Shown here: piece after piece, positions 7,619 through 16,872 of the stretch
How the letters are laid out: every line of letters starts with the position of its first letter
Position numbering within the stretch: the first letter of the stretch is position 1
From: CAYNWT01 sp964485095
GTDB taxonomy: Bacteria; Planctomycetota; Planctomycetia; Planctomycetales; Planctomycetaceae
DNA: 64,000 nucleotides
Direction of reading: 5' to 3'
NCBI GenBank assembly: GCA_964485095.1
Contig: CAZAIB010000001.1
Span: 1-64,000 of the forward strand
Notes under the pieces: generated by a model
What the model saw: only the letters and a program-made list of their open reading frames with translations
Told to the model about the DNA's origin: nothing
Databases searched by the model: none
Program-made: the position numbers and the translations under genes

Positions 7619-10600
7619 TCTTTTCTCTCTTTCTCTCTACTCATCGCTTTGTGGTCAGGAGCTACAACGCTTCTGACAACCCTGAATCCTGTCCGACTAC
7701 TTGAGTTATTCGGAAGCGTGCCCGCTCCCACGGCGCACGTCATTTCGTCTGCATGAAGGTCAATCATCCCCCCTTTTTTTAAACGTCGGAGGTGAGACTC
7801 GATCAAGGTTGACTCGGAAAATGTATAGGGATCCTGAAGCCACTCTTCCGCATTCCCGTGCATGTCGAAGAGCCCAAACGCATTGGGCATAAGCAACCCA
7901 ACGGGTTGAACCGTAGTTGTGCCAGTAGAATTGTTGCGACACCACGCGTAGTACCTCAGAAACTCTGGATCTATTCCGCAACACCACGTCGTCGGGGAGG
8001 CTGACCTACAGGCGTGGTCCCACTCAGCTTCCGTCAGCAGGCGGTATCCCGATAGCCGTCCATAACTCGGTGCCGTCCGCATGCCTGCCGCATACTCGCC
8101 ATCAGAATTGGGCAAATAGCACCACTCGCGCTTTCGGATGCCTTCGCGCTTACTCAGCCAATTGCAGTACTCAGTGGCCTGATACCAAGTGACGTTTGTT
8201 ACAGGACTCTGGTCGTCAAGATCGGATCCACCAACAAGAGAGTGTCGGGGGGCAAACTCTGAAAACTGTTTCGCAGTAACTTCGGTCACGCTAACCCAGA
8301 AAGACCTGTCCAACAGGACTTGCTCCTTGTCTTCCGAGTAGGGCGTGGCGCGTCTACCGGCTGGGCGTCCGTCGCGCGATAGGGTGACCAACCCCGGCGG
8401 GTCCACCTTCGCAAGCGTAAAACCGGCTTCGGTTCTCACCCACCCCCTATGTTTTGAGAACGGCACGACACGGCGTGAGCTCGCGACCTCACTCGATACC
8501 TTTCGGGCCAACCAACTCGCGGCACTGTGGATATACGGGTGGTTGTTATTCTCAATGATCTCTGCCAGCTGCGTCGATTGTGCGCTCGTCAGGGAACGTC
8601 CAGCCTGGGTCCGTGCACCGATCAAGAGCAGGATGCCTGCCTTAGAAAAAGGCCTCTGCTCAATCGCCAGTTGGCCAAACAGCATTGAGGGGTCCAAGTT
8701 GAACGCCGATGAGTCTGCCAGCAAGCGCGCACGCAGCGTTGGCAGGTCGTTTCTAGACAAAAGTTCCCGCAGCTGCCTGGGTCTTCCCAATACAGCGAGT
8801 GCTCGGGCCACATTAGCTAGCGGGGCAGCGAATTCACGGCCTTTTCCAGCGCGCTCGTACTCTTCGAGAAGACGCTCGAAACGAGATTGCAGAATTCCGA
8901 CCAGAGCGCCGCTGTGGCTCGATATTCGCCGTGACACACGGAGAATGGCAGGTAGCCGTGATGATTCAGCTTGTTCTAAGAGGGTCGCGGCCTGTGGAAT
9001 GAGTTCTTTCCAGACAGGTGTCAGGTGCTCTAACACTTGATCAACTTCAAGAGGATCGGATTCGATAAGATCGCGGACAATCCGCGGTCCGTGCAGCTGC
9101 CAATCGGGGCTGGCCGAATCAACATGCGCAAGCGCACTCGCGGCATTCACTCTTTCTCTTGGCTCAAAGGCATCGCTGTGCAGTACCTTCCAGAGAGCCG
9201 GTGCGACGAGCTCTCGAACCGGCGCTAGGCGGCTCCTGACCAAGCCCACTTCCTGTGGTGTACCTTTGAGTATCCAGTCTACGATGCGATCCCCAGTCAC
9301 CACGTCTGAATGCAATAGCGCCAACCCCAAATGGAGTTGTTGCTTCCGATCGTTTCTTGTTTTGGCACGCTTGTACTTCTCAAGCAGTAGTGGCTCTGCG
9401 CGTGTCTTGTGCGTGGCGATTTCGTCGAGTATCTCAGATGCATTTTCGGATGAACTGCTTACCAAACGACTGACGGCGGAACGGGCGTCCAACCTGTAGT
9501 ACACTTCGGCCAAGAGGAAGCCTGTCAGCAACAGCACAGCCACCACAATCCCGGCGCGTTTGTAATGGAACGCCATCGCCGATTTCGTCATTATCGATTC
9601 TTCGTACGACAGCTCACTCTTACGAACGTTCAAGCTCAGTCGCAGAGTCTCAACAAAAGACGGCAAATACTGATTCCGAGGGTCAGAGTGCCACGCTGCC
9701 GAGCACTGGGCCAGGCGAGCTCTTAGTCGCCCTTGGCTTGACTTTAGCTGCTCGTCAGTGATCCACCGCCGGACGGGTCCGATTAGAAAATCGTGCGTTA
9801 GCTCATACACTTCTTCGTTCACAGCTGTCTTGTCATCGAAAACGTCAACAGGCGTGTGCACAGGCGTGATCAAGCGGAGTTCTTGATCTAGGATTTGGAT
9901 TAGGTCATCAAATCGCTGAAGGTCCTTGCCGTACTCTGTCACAGCCAACAGCTTAGATCTACTTGCAGCAGCTCCCCGAATACCCAAGTCGGAGCTCGGC
10001 AGCAATTCCGCCAGCACAGCACGGGCACTCTTCTCGTGTGATCGAAAGCGCGAAGGAGATTGTTCGCTACAGAACGACTTTGTGAGAAAGGCGAGTCCTA
10101 TACCGTCAGCTCCGCCAACCCGCTTTAGGGATGAGACCTTCCAAGGTGTGGACTTGAGCATATGAGCAAAAAGCACAAGGCGAGCGCATACAACGTGGTC
10201 ATTACTTGCCAAGGCCCGGACCGACGTCCGAATGAAGTCTCGATGTGGCTTTGGTAGCTCAGTAACATTCGGCGGCAATTGCCCGAACGCAATTCCATAC
10301 TGCGTCAGGACATGCTCTGCGTGTTGCAGGCTGAAGAAGTCGAATAGCCGAGAGTTCTTACCCTCTTCAATGCAGGCTTCGATACTGTACAGCAAACGAC
10401 TTGTCGCGAGCCAAAAGTCGTCGCGTATCAAAAGAAGGCACTGAGCTCTATGACCGTCGCATTGACGAAAGGCGTCAGCGAGGTCGGAGGGTTCTGCCTT
10501 AGGATTGGCAGCCAGCCATTGCTCGAATTGATCAATGACAATAAGCACCTTCTTCTGCTCCGGGAGAATCTTTCCTTCGCGAACGAGCCTCACCGTTTGC

Positions 10601-12135
10601 GCAAGCGAGCCGTCCGGTACATCTCGTAGCTTTCTCTTGAGCATGTGTTTCAACTGAACTTCGGTTCGCCTCGCCGTAGCTCGAACATACACTACCTCAA
10701 TGGCTTTCCCCAGAAGCGGAAGGATCCCCGCGAGTACAAAGGAGGACTTGCCAGCGCCGCTCGGCCCGTAAATTAGTCCAATGGCAAACGGAGGCTCATC
10801 TTGCACACCCCTAATACGGCTTTCCCAAAACGAGACCTGCTCTGAAATCCCGCAGCGATTTACAGGGCCAGGCAGAAGTGTGTGATAGAAGTCGGCATCT
10901 TCGCCAGTAAACGCCCGGAGTCCCCTCGGAACAATCGACGGTGCAGCAGGCGGTTGCTGTGAACCAAACGATGCGACGCTTCGTGTACCCAACCACTCGT
11001 TGATCTCTTTTTCGAGGTCATACGCGGATGGGTAGCGATCCACGGATCTCTTGGAAAGGCACTTCAAACAGATCCTCTCGAGTTCCGGTGGGATACTCGG
11101 ATTGGATTGCCTTGGTGGCCTTGGGTCACGGTTCCTGATCTCGTCATAGAGATCATCGAGACTTCTTGCGTTGAACGGACATCGCCCAACAAGCATTTCG
11201 TAGAGCAAGACGCCCAAACTCCAAATGTCGCTGCGTCCGTCTAGGCGATGAGACTCCCCTCGCACCAGTTCGGGAGACATATACTTCGGAGTGCCTGTGC
11301 GTTGACCCCTTAACCCGTCCTGCTGGTTTTCGTGAATCGACAGTCCGAAGTCCGCGATGTAGGGCGTTAGGCCGGGAGTCAATAAGATGTTGGCAGGTTT
11401 CAAGTCACGATGAAACACGTCGTTTGCATGAGCGTAGCCAAGCGCCTGTGCGAGCGTCGCAACTATTCTTGCGCACTCACGAGGATCCATCGGATCACCG
11501 CGATGTCGCAGGTGTTCTCTTAAGTTGGAACCCTCGACGTACTCATTGACTAAGAAAACGTGTTCGCCTTCCCGACCAACTTCGAGCAGCTTGACGATAC
11601 TAGAGTGATTTAGATCGGCGACTGCCGCGGCTTCTTGGAGCAGTTGCGAGTGCCTGCTCTCGGGGGTGCCGAGTCCGGACACAGCGAATTTCAAGGCTAC
11701 CTTACGGCCAAGAAGTGCGTCGTCGGCCAAGTAAACAGCTCCGAAGGCCCCCACCCCAAGGCGTTTCTGTATTTTGAAACGCTCAATCCGATTGATGGAC
11801 TGCTCTAGTTGTTGAATTGAGCTGTCCTCAGAACGATGCCTTCGGGCTGAAAACGCTTCGTGGACCTGATCCTCAAACATCGGATATGTCGAACAGTATC
11901 GGTCCATCGAACACGTCTGACCGGCGTTCGTCCGCAGATCCATATCGATCAGGAGGAGTTCGAGGAAGGCTGCTTTTTGGACGTCATCTTGCGCAAATCG
12001 CTGCGCAAGCTTTTCTAGGTTCGAACGGCGCTCGGTTGCCCAAGTGCACTCGAACTCCAAACAGACCTCGTCAATTTGACGAGCCATCTCTAGATCAAAC
12101 GCTGGCCTCGTATCATCCTTGGAACCGCTCATCAT
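7615..12135 (-). CDS. Ser/Thr kinase - STAND NTPase - FGE-like receptor (1506 aa)
   Basis: This giant signalling protein has, in order: a helical N-terminus (1-115); a Hanks-type protein kinase (about 120-385: GVGAFG glycine loop, Lys149 in VALKF, HRD at 242-244, DFG at 262-264); a STAND-type NTPase with Walker A GPSGAGKS (457-464) and Walker B VLIVIDQFE (530-538); a transmembrane helix (about 860-880); a HEAT-like helical region with an HSAASWLARK motif; and an FGE/SUMF1-like, C-type-lectin-fold domain (about 1245-1500: LTEAEWDHACR, FGLFDMHGNAEEWL, GFRVVR). Kinase and NTPase motifs look intact. The FGE end lacks the family's GGSW segment, so binding rather than catalysis is likely. The start overlaps the sigma-factor gene by 23 bp. 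It probably senses a ligand and signals by NTP-driven assembly and phosphorylation. Confidence 0.88.
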   Translation of the reverse strand: MMSGSKDDTRPAFDLEMARQIDEVCLEFECTWATERRSNLEKLAQRFAQDDVQKAAFLELLLIDMDLRTNAGQTCSMDRYCSTYPMFEDQVHEAFSARRHRSEDSSIQQLEQSINRIERFKIQKRLGVGAFGAVYLADDALLGRKVALKFAVSGLGTPESRHSQLLQEAAAVADLNHSSIVKLLEVGREGEHVFLVNEYVEGSNLREHLRHRGDPMDPRECARIVATLAQALGYAHANDVFHRDLKPANILLTPGLTPYIADFGLSIHENQQDGLRGQRTGTPKYMSPELVRGESHRLDGRSDIWSLGVLLYEMLVGRCPFNARSLDDLYDEIRNRDPRPPRQSNPSIPPELERICLKCLSKRSVDRYPSAYDLEKEINEWLGTRSVASFGSQQPPAAPSIVPRGLRAFTGEDADFYHTLLPGPVNRCGISEQVSFWESRIRGVQDEPPFAIGLIYGPSGAGKSSFVLAGILPLLGKAIEVVYVRATARRTEVQLKHMLKRKLRDVPDGSLAQTVRLVREGKILPEQKKVLIVIDQFEQWLAANPKAEPSDLADAFRQCDGHRAQCLLLIRDDFWLATSRLLYSIEACIEEGKNSRLFDFFSLQHAEHVLTQYGIAFGQLPPNVTELPKPHRDFIRTSVRALASNDHVVCARLVLFAHMLKSTPWKVSSLKRVGGADGIGLAFLTKSFCSEQSPSRFRSHEKSARAVLAELLPSSDLGIRGAAASRSKLLAVTEYGKDLQRFDDLIQILDQELRLITPVHTPVDVFDDKTAVNEEVYELTHDFLIGPVRRWITDEQLKSSQGRLRARLAQCSAAWHSDPRNQYLPSFVETLRLSLNVRKSELSYEESIMTKSAMAFHYKRAGIVVAVLLLTGFLLAEVYYRLDARSAVSRLVSSSSENASEILDEIATHKTRAEPLLLEKYKRAKTRNDRKQQLHLGLALLHSDVVTGDRIVDWILKGTPQEVGLVRSRLAPVRELVAPALWKVLHSDAFEPRERVNAASALAHVDSASPDWQLHGPRIVRDLIESDPLEVDQVLEHLTPVWKELIPQAATLLEQAESSRLPAILRVSRRISSHSGALVGILQSRFERLLEEYERAGKGREFAAPLANVARALAVLGRPRQLRELLSRNDLPTLRARLLADSSAFNLDPSMLFGQLAIEQRPFSKAGILLLIGARTQAGRSLTSAQSTQLAEIIENNNHPYIHSAASWLARKVSSEVASSRRVVPFSKHRGWVRTEAGFTLAKVDPPGLVTLSRDGRPAGRRATPYSEDKEQVLLDRSFWVSVTEVTAKQFSEFAPRHSLVGGSDLDDQSPVTNVTWYQATEYCNWLSKREGIRKREWCYLPNSDGEYAAGMRTAPSYGRLSGYRLLTEAEWDHACRSASPTTWCCGIDPEFLRYYAWCRNNSTGTTTVQPVGLLMPNAFGLFDMHGNAEEWLQDPYTFSESTLIESHLRRLKKGGMIDLHADEMTCAVGAGTLPNNSSSRTGFRVVRSVVAPDHKAMSREKERKE

Positions 12136-12739
12136 GTTCTTGTCGCCAAGTTTCCTTTATCAGTTTGATCTTTCGCTCGACGGTCCTAAGGCTGACGCCT
12201 ACTTGCTGGGGGATCTCTGCAATTCGGTACCCTTTCATACGGGCAATCGCTATTTGCCGTTCTAAGTCGTCGGTGAGCAGTCCAAAGAGCCTCTCAAGCT
12301 CTTCCTTCGTCGCGGAGACGAATTCGGGTGTCGGTTCGTAATCGGGAACCTGCCCCGCACCACCCAGTTCTGATGAATCGTTACTGCCCGCCCCCATTGC
12401 AGACTCCGTCAACGCCTCGCGACCACCACGCTTCTCTGCGCTGTTGTATCTAATTTGGTCGATAGCTCTCTTATCGACAAAGCTCAGCAAGATCCGCCAG
12501 AGGTCTTCACGGTCCGCAAGTCGCGGGAACAGACCCGACTCCACGCCAGCAAAGAACTGTGCAAAGGCAATCGAAGTGATGTCTTCCTCATCTGCGACAC
12601 GTCGATTTCCGGTCCCAAGCTTCAGCTTCGCGAGTCGCACCAACCGGCAATAGAACCGTTCCCACAACACGCCAGACGCTTCGGCCTCTCCATTCTTTAG
12701 CTGCTCGATCCAGAATGTAACAGAGTGACTCTCGGGCAT
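12113..12739 (-). CDS. ECF-type RNA polymerase sigma factor
   Basis: This 208-aa sigma-70-family factor belongs to the planctomycete ECF group that partners with Ser/Thr kinases. Region 2 is at the N-terminus (FYCRLVRLAKLKL, then DEEDITSIAFAQFF and LWRILLSFVDKRAIDQIR). After an acidic linker, region 4 follows (LERLFGLLTDDLERQIAIARMKGYRIAEIPQQ, then VGVSLRTVERKIKLIKETW as the DNA-reading helix-turn-helix). I chose ATG 12739 (MPESHSVTFW); an upstream in-frame ATG at 12757 adds six residues. It overlaps the kinase gene and should be co-expressed with it. The kinase may control it, and it may drive the divergent protease operon. Confidence 0.85.
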   Translation of the reverse strand: MPESHSVTFWIEQLKNGEAEASGVLWERFYCRLVRLAKLKLGTGNRRVADEEDITSIAFAQFFAGVESGLFPRLADREDLWRILLSFVDKRAIDQIRYNSAEKRGGREALTESAMGAGSNDSSELGGAGQVPDYEPTPEFVSATKEELERLFGLLTDDLERQIAIARMKGYRIAEIPQQVGVSLRTVERKIKLIKETWRQEHDERFQG

Positions 12740-12897
12740 GACGGGGCGTCCAGACATGGGGCTTGTGATCGACTCATTGTGATTCGCGACATGTTATCGC
12801 TGTCCGCGCGTGGCGGTAATTGGTGACCCTCTGCGATTACCAGAAAAGACACAGAGGGCCATTCGTGGCCCAAGACGAGTGAAAGGTGTGTGTTTAG
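12740..12897. promoter_or_regulatory. divergent control region between sigma factor and caspase operons
   Basis: The sigma/receptor operon (minus) and the caspase operon (plus) start back to back across 158 bp, so promoters for both must lie here. AAAGG at about 12881-12885 is the likely ribosome binding site of the plus-strand gene. I cannot assign firm -35/-10 elements. Confidence 0.5.
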
Positions 12898-14115
12898 ATG
12901 GCGGTGTTTGAACAGGGTTCTGCGGTTGTCGTCGGTATCTCTGACTACCAATTCTTAAGTTCGCTTCCAGCCGTTACGGGCGACGTGGCGAGAATGCATG
13001 ACGTCCTAGTTGGGTCGAACACGTGCGCATACTCCCCAGACAAAGTTGAATTACTGCGGGATAATACTGCAACCAAGTCGGGAATTCTAAGCGCGATTTC
13101 GCGACTTGCTCAGCGTTGCGATGAGTCCTCGACCGCTATCTTTTTCTTATCCGGGCATGGGGGACGCCTAGAATTTGATCCGGAAGAGTGCTTCATTTGC
13201 CCTTTCGAAGCCCGTGCCGACACCGATGACAGTATCCGTCGAACGTGCATCTCCTCGAGCGAATTCTCTGCTGCCTGGGCCCAGGTAACCGCAGCCATGA
13301 AGGTAGTTGTCTTGGACTGTTGCCATGCCAATGGAACTGGATCGGCTGCGGTCAAGAGTCTACGGAGTGGTGTGTTAAAGACAGGAATCGCCGAGCAGTT
13401 GTTAAACACGCTGGGCGTCGGCAAAGGCCAAGCAGTCTTATCGTCAAGCCAAGCCGACGAGTTGTCGTTCATTCTCGAGGGTGACAAGCACAGTTTGTTC
13501 ACAAAGTATCTCTTGGAGGGACTTGGCGGGGGCATAGATAGTCAGGATGGCCTAATACGGGTGTTTGATCTATTCGACTATGTCTCAGTGAGAGTGCCTC
13601 CTGCAAGCGGAGGGCATCAACACCCTGTCTTCAAGTGTGAGGTAGGCAACAATTTCCCGATCGCGTTCTGGCGAGGCGGAGCGAAGAACGGCAGGCCTCG
13701 ATCAGCTCCAAACCCTTCGTCGAATCTAGAAGAGGAACTAATGCAGTTCGGAATCGGACCAATGGTCTTGGCTTCAGACATGCCCCTGGAAATCATCGGC
13801 ATCTTCGCAAAGCACTTTGCGGCCAATCAAGACAAAGCGCCGCTGTGCCTTGCGGAGGCTATGAGAACCCGAAGGTCACTCAATCCGGAAGGCTATGAAG
13901 AGGAAGCGATCATAGTCTCCCCCGGTGAGATCCCGACCCACAGATCTGGACTTGAAAACTATTGGTCCGCTGCCTTGTTGCTGGCGGGACAAAAGTCCCG
14001 CCGCACCCTCGCATCGATTTTTCTCGTGCCAAGCGCTCCCCGCGCTGAATTCCTCCACTCCAACGAGGCACAGATCCTCCGCGAGTTCATGGACTGGCTA
14101 AAGCACCCTGCCTAA
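12898..14115 (+). CDS. caspase-like (clan CD, C14) protease
   Basis: This 405-aa protein has an N-terminal caspase p20-like domain. It shows AVVVGISDYQFLSSLPAVTG at the first strand, the catalytic His87 in FFLSGHGG, and the catalytic Cys142 in VVLDCCHANG; metacaspases usually have DCCHSG or DSCHSG. After about residue 265 comes a separate C-terminal domain (EEELMQFGIGPMVLASDMPL to the end) that I do not recognise; it may be an effector-associated or adaptor domain. It has no signal peptide. It is first in an operon with the secreted 770-aa protein, a TRYPCO1-like protein and an S41-type peptidase, divergent from the receptor operon. In conflict systems such caspases are death effectors or activating proteases released by STAND receptors; that role is inferred here. 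Confidence 0.85.
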   Translation: MAVFEQGSAVVVGISDYQFLSSLPAVTGDVARMHDVLVGSNTCAYSPDKVELLRDNTATKSGILSAISRLAQRCDESSTAIFFLSGHGGRLEFDPEECFICPFEARADTDDSIRRTCISSSEFSAAWAQVTAAMKVVVLDCCHANGTGSAAVKSLRSGVLKTGIAEQLLNTLGVGKGQAVLSSSQADELSFILEGDKHSLFTKYLLEGLGGGIDSQDGLIRVFDLFDYVSVRVPPASGGHQHPVFKCEVGNNFPIAFWRGGAKNGRPRSAPNPSSNLEEELMQFGIGPMVLASDMPLEIIGIFAKHFAANQDKAPLCLAEAMRTRRSLNPEGYEEEAIIVSPGEIPTHRSGLENYWSAALLLAGQKSRRTLASIFLVPSAPRAEFLHSNEAQILREFMDWLKHPA

Positions 14116-14124
14116 GGAGTTACC

Positions 14125-16437
14125 ATGGTCAAAGTCTCAAGGGCGATCGCGCTCATCCTCCTCACAATCTCAGTGCCGGGCTTTTCGCAGGAGTCTGGCG
14201 ATCGGGGGGCAGTGGTTCGCGGTCCCAAACTCGAACGCGTCAGGGATACCGTCCGTGAGCTAGAGTTGGCGTTCCGCAGTGGTGCCGAGGACGCAACGGA
14301 GGCAACTGGGGACATCAATCTCGGCGGGGTCTGCGCTTTCGATCCGGTATACTCCATTGTTTCCGATCTGTACGCGCGTGCCGAAACGAAAGACGCCGGC
14401 AGCGGCACCCGTTTCTTGGCGAAGCTCCACCGAGATGTGTGGAGACGGTCGCCGGAAGTCTCCAAGGCCCCGATTTTCAAGCCGCTGTTCGATGTCAGTA
14501 CCGCTGACATACGGCGAAGAATCAGCTTCGCGGAAACTGCCAGGGTGTCCCTGGAAAGCCCCGAGGCTCTTATTCGAAAACTAAGCGATGTCTTCGCGCA
14601 AAGTGGGAACGAGACCGTTCTAAGGTTGTCTCAGCTGGGGTTCGATAAAGAAGTCCAGCACATGCGGCGGATTGACGGTGTAAACATCGACGGATCATTG
14701 TCAGCCAGAGCGTATATCACCCGCTTGGTCCAGCGAGCGGAAATGGCGAATCCCGGGACTGGCGGCGATCAAGTCCTCAAAATCCTATTTGATGATCGCT
14801 CCAAGGTTAGCGCTGCACTCCGCGAAGACCCGGCGTTTGCAAAATACAAAGCGGCTCCTGCAGTTAAGCTCGTTGCCCCAATTGAACTCAGTTCAGCTTC
14901 TGAGGTGAAACTGAAGTTGCCACCTTCGTCCGAAGCCGCCATCCAAAAACTCGCTGAGGTCTATTCCGGGAAGCAGATCGCAAGTATGCGTGCGACGCTG
15001 GTCAGGAACCTGAACAACACTGCCTTCAACGAGAGAGTCTTTGAGCAAATTGTCACTGAATCAGGGACCTCACGGGAAGTCATTAGAAAAGCAATCGACG
15101 CTGGCACTCCGCCACCTAGCCCGGAGAAAGCCTTAGAGGGCATCATCAAGGACACAGGAGTAAAGAGAGCAGCGTTCATCGAAGATCCTCACGTAAGAAC
15201 CATCGTGCAGGAAATGTCGAAGACCCTTCCTGACGGATACAAGGACACGAGAGCCAAAGAGCTGAACTTAATGAGCAAGAAGAGACAAGCCATCGAGGTA
15301 TTGGCCCAAGATTCGACTGGCAGGGGCCGTTGGGGTAACCCGTCAGGTGATGTGGGCCCAGCCACTCCACCCGGTCCTCGCCCAGCGAAGCCGGACGTAA
15401 TCGGAAATGACCCAGAACGAGCGGCGCGTGCTCAACGAAGGAACGCAAGACGAACTGGAAGACAGGGCACTCGATATCGAAACTACACATCCAAGGCGTT
15501 TAAAGTTGTGAAGTCGCGTTCGTTCAGGACAGGGATTGGATCGGCCCGCTTGGGTAGGGGTATTTCCGTCGGAAGCAAAGTCGAGTCCCGTGTCCGTCTT
15601 GGGTCCGCGAACGCATACTGGCACCTCAATGAGCAAGACCCAAAGTACGGACAAATATTTGTTGAGTTGCAGGGAGATGGGAAAATCGAAGTGGCGGCGT
15701 CGCGTCCAATTGTGGCGGACAGCTTCCGATGTTCGGTTGAGCTGCTTGAGACAGAGAATGAGGAATTGGTGCTACGTGAAGGCGAGCTCCTGATTCTCAT
15801 GAGCATGGACCCGTCGGCAGATTGGGTATCGCGGTTCCGTCAGAGAGGTGTGGTCTTGCACCCATCGATACACGGAAGCGAACTTGCATGGTCGATGGTG
15901 CGAGTAGACTTTTGGCTCGCCGACATGCCGAAACTGCTAGCCGAGGCCCAACCGTTCTCGCGCATGCCGAGACAGCTGTCCAAGTTCGAAGACCTTCAGA
16001 TTCGTGCGTCAACTTGGCAGTACTACGAACAGAACCACGAAGTCTTAGTTTCGGAGGTAGACGGAAAGAGGACATTGTCCGTTGCGTCAAGCTGGCGTGA
16101 GGACGGCAATGGAGCAGTTGCTAAGAGGCCCCCGCGAAGTCACTTAGGCATCGCAATGTTCACGAGCACAAAAAACGATGAGACAGAGGCCATCCTAGGC
16201 GAGGACCAATTCTACCGGTTGCCGAAGCACGAAATGGAAGTCCAGCCACTTCTCGATGAGTTAGCTATCACCCATCCAGACTTCGTTCGGCTGAACGATC
16301 TCATTGAGTCACTCGCCATACTTCGCTGGTTGGGCGGACAAAAGTCGACGCTCTATCTGATCGAGACACATGACGCTCCGGCCGAATTGCCTACACCCAA
16401 CAGCTATGAAGTGGGAATTGGACCAACGGCGAAGTAG
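14125..16437 (+). CDS. secreted 770-aa protein of unknown function
   Basis: The N-terminus is a typical signal peptide (KVSRAIALILLTISVPGFSQ, cleavage near residue 21). Two regions follow, joined by a Pro/Gly-rich linker (about 400-430) and a very basic segment (430-480, many Arg). Residues 50-400 are helical, with repeated LIRKLSD/VLRLSQ-like helices. Residues 490-770 look beta-rich, with VEVAAS- and LLILMSMD-type strands. I recognise no family. The gene starts 10 bp after the caspase stop, with AAGGAG upstream, so it is in the same operon. An exported protein in a caspase operon is unusual. It may be a substrate of the proteases or an envelope sensor. Confidence 0.7.
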   Translation: MVKVSRAIALILLTISVPGFSQESGDRGAVVRGPKLERVRDTVRELELAFRSGAEDATEATGDINLGGVCAFDPVYSIVSDLYARAETKDAGSGTRFLAKLHRDVWRRSPEVSKAPIFKPLFDVSTADIRRRISFAETARVSLESPEALIRKLSDVFAQSGNETVLRLSQLGFDKEVQHMRRIDGVNIDGSLSARAYITRLVQRAEMANPGTGGDQVLKILFDDRSKVSAALREDPAFAKYKAAPAVKLVAPIELSSASEVKLKLPPSSEAAIQKLAEVYSGKQIASMRATLVRNLNNTAFNERVFEQIVTESGTSREVIRKAIDAGTPPPSPEKALEGIIKDTGVKRAAFIEDPHVRTIVQEMSKTLPDGYKDTRAKELNLMSKKRQAIEVLAQDSTGRGRWGNPSGDVGPATPPGPRPAKPDVIGNDPERAARAQRRNARRTGRQGTRYRNYTSKAFKVVKSRSFRTGIGSARLGRGISVGSKVESRVRLGSANAYWHLNEQDPKYGQIFVELQGDGKIEVAASRPIVADSFRCSVELLETENEELVLREGELLILMSMDPSADWVSRFRQRGVVLHPSIHGSELAWSMVRVDFWLADMPKLLAEAQPFSRMPRQLSKFEDLQIRASTWQYYEQNHEVLVSEVDGKRTLSVASSWREDGNGAVAKRPPRSHLGIAMFTSTKNDETEAILGEDQFYRLPKHEMEVQPLLDELAITHPDFVRLNDLIESLAILRWLGGQKSTLYLIETHDAPAELPTPNSYEVGIGPTAK

Positions 16438-16489
16438 TGCGACATTGATTCAAGTTTCAGATGCCCTTGGCAATTGAGCGGAGTTCAAA

Positions 16490-16795
16490 GTGGAAGACAT
16501 TTCGATTTGGGTCGCTTCAGCGGCCGTCGGCAACGCTGAACCGAAGGGAGCCCCTGCGGCTGTACTCAAAAGCGTACCCATCAGTGCGTTGCGGGAAAGT
16601 CTGAAGGATGTGTGTGGCGATCTGACTGAGGCACTTAGAGACATACGAGATGTTGGAAGGTTCCGCTTGGCTGAGGTCTCAGTTGGAGTGGAAGTAAGTG
16701 CGGTCGGAGGGATCAGTTTAATAGGTACTGCATCCGTCGAGGGCAAAGGAGCTATCACGCTCAAATTTGAGGATGTTGATCGACCCGCCCCGTGA
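16490..16795 (+). CDS. TRYPCO1-like (CU044_2847 family-like) small protein
   Basis: This 101-aa protein starts at GTG 16490, about 6 bases after a GAGCGGAG ribosome binding site. A helix (SALRESLKDVCGDLTEALRD, about 33-52) is followed by a characteristic beta segment, VSVGVEVSAVGGISLIGTAS then GKGAITLKFE. This matches, from memory, the trypsin-co-occurring domain 1 pattern E-V-x-(F/V)-G-x-(K/E)-(V/L)-(S/N)-A-x-x-G. Those domains accompany proteases in NTP-dependent conflict systems. Here it sits between the secreted protein and an S41-type peptidase. It probably acts as a peptidase adaptor. The assignment rests on pattern recall. Confidence 0.6.
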   Translation: MEDISIWVASAAVGNAEPKGAPAAVLKSVPISALRESLKDVCGDLTEALRDIRDVGRFRLAEVSVGVEVSAVGGISLIGTASVEGKGAITLKFEDVDRPAP

Positions 16796-16872
16796 TCCTT
16801 GGGTACCGAAACGATACGAACAGCACGAAAAACACTATCTCTTGAATTGTTTGAATTCCCGGAGGACTGATG

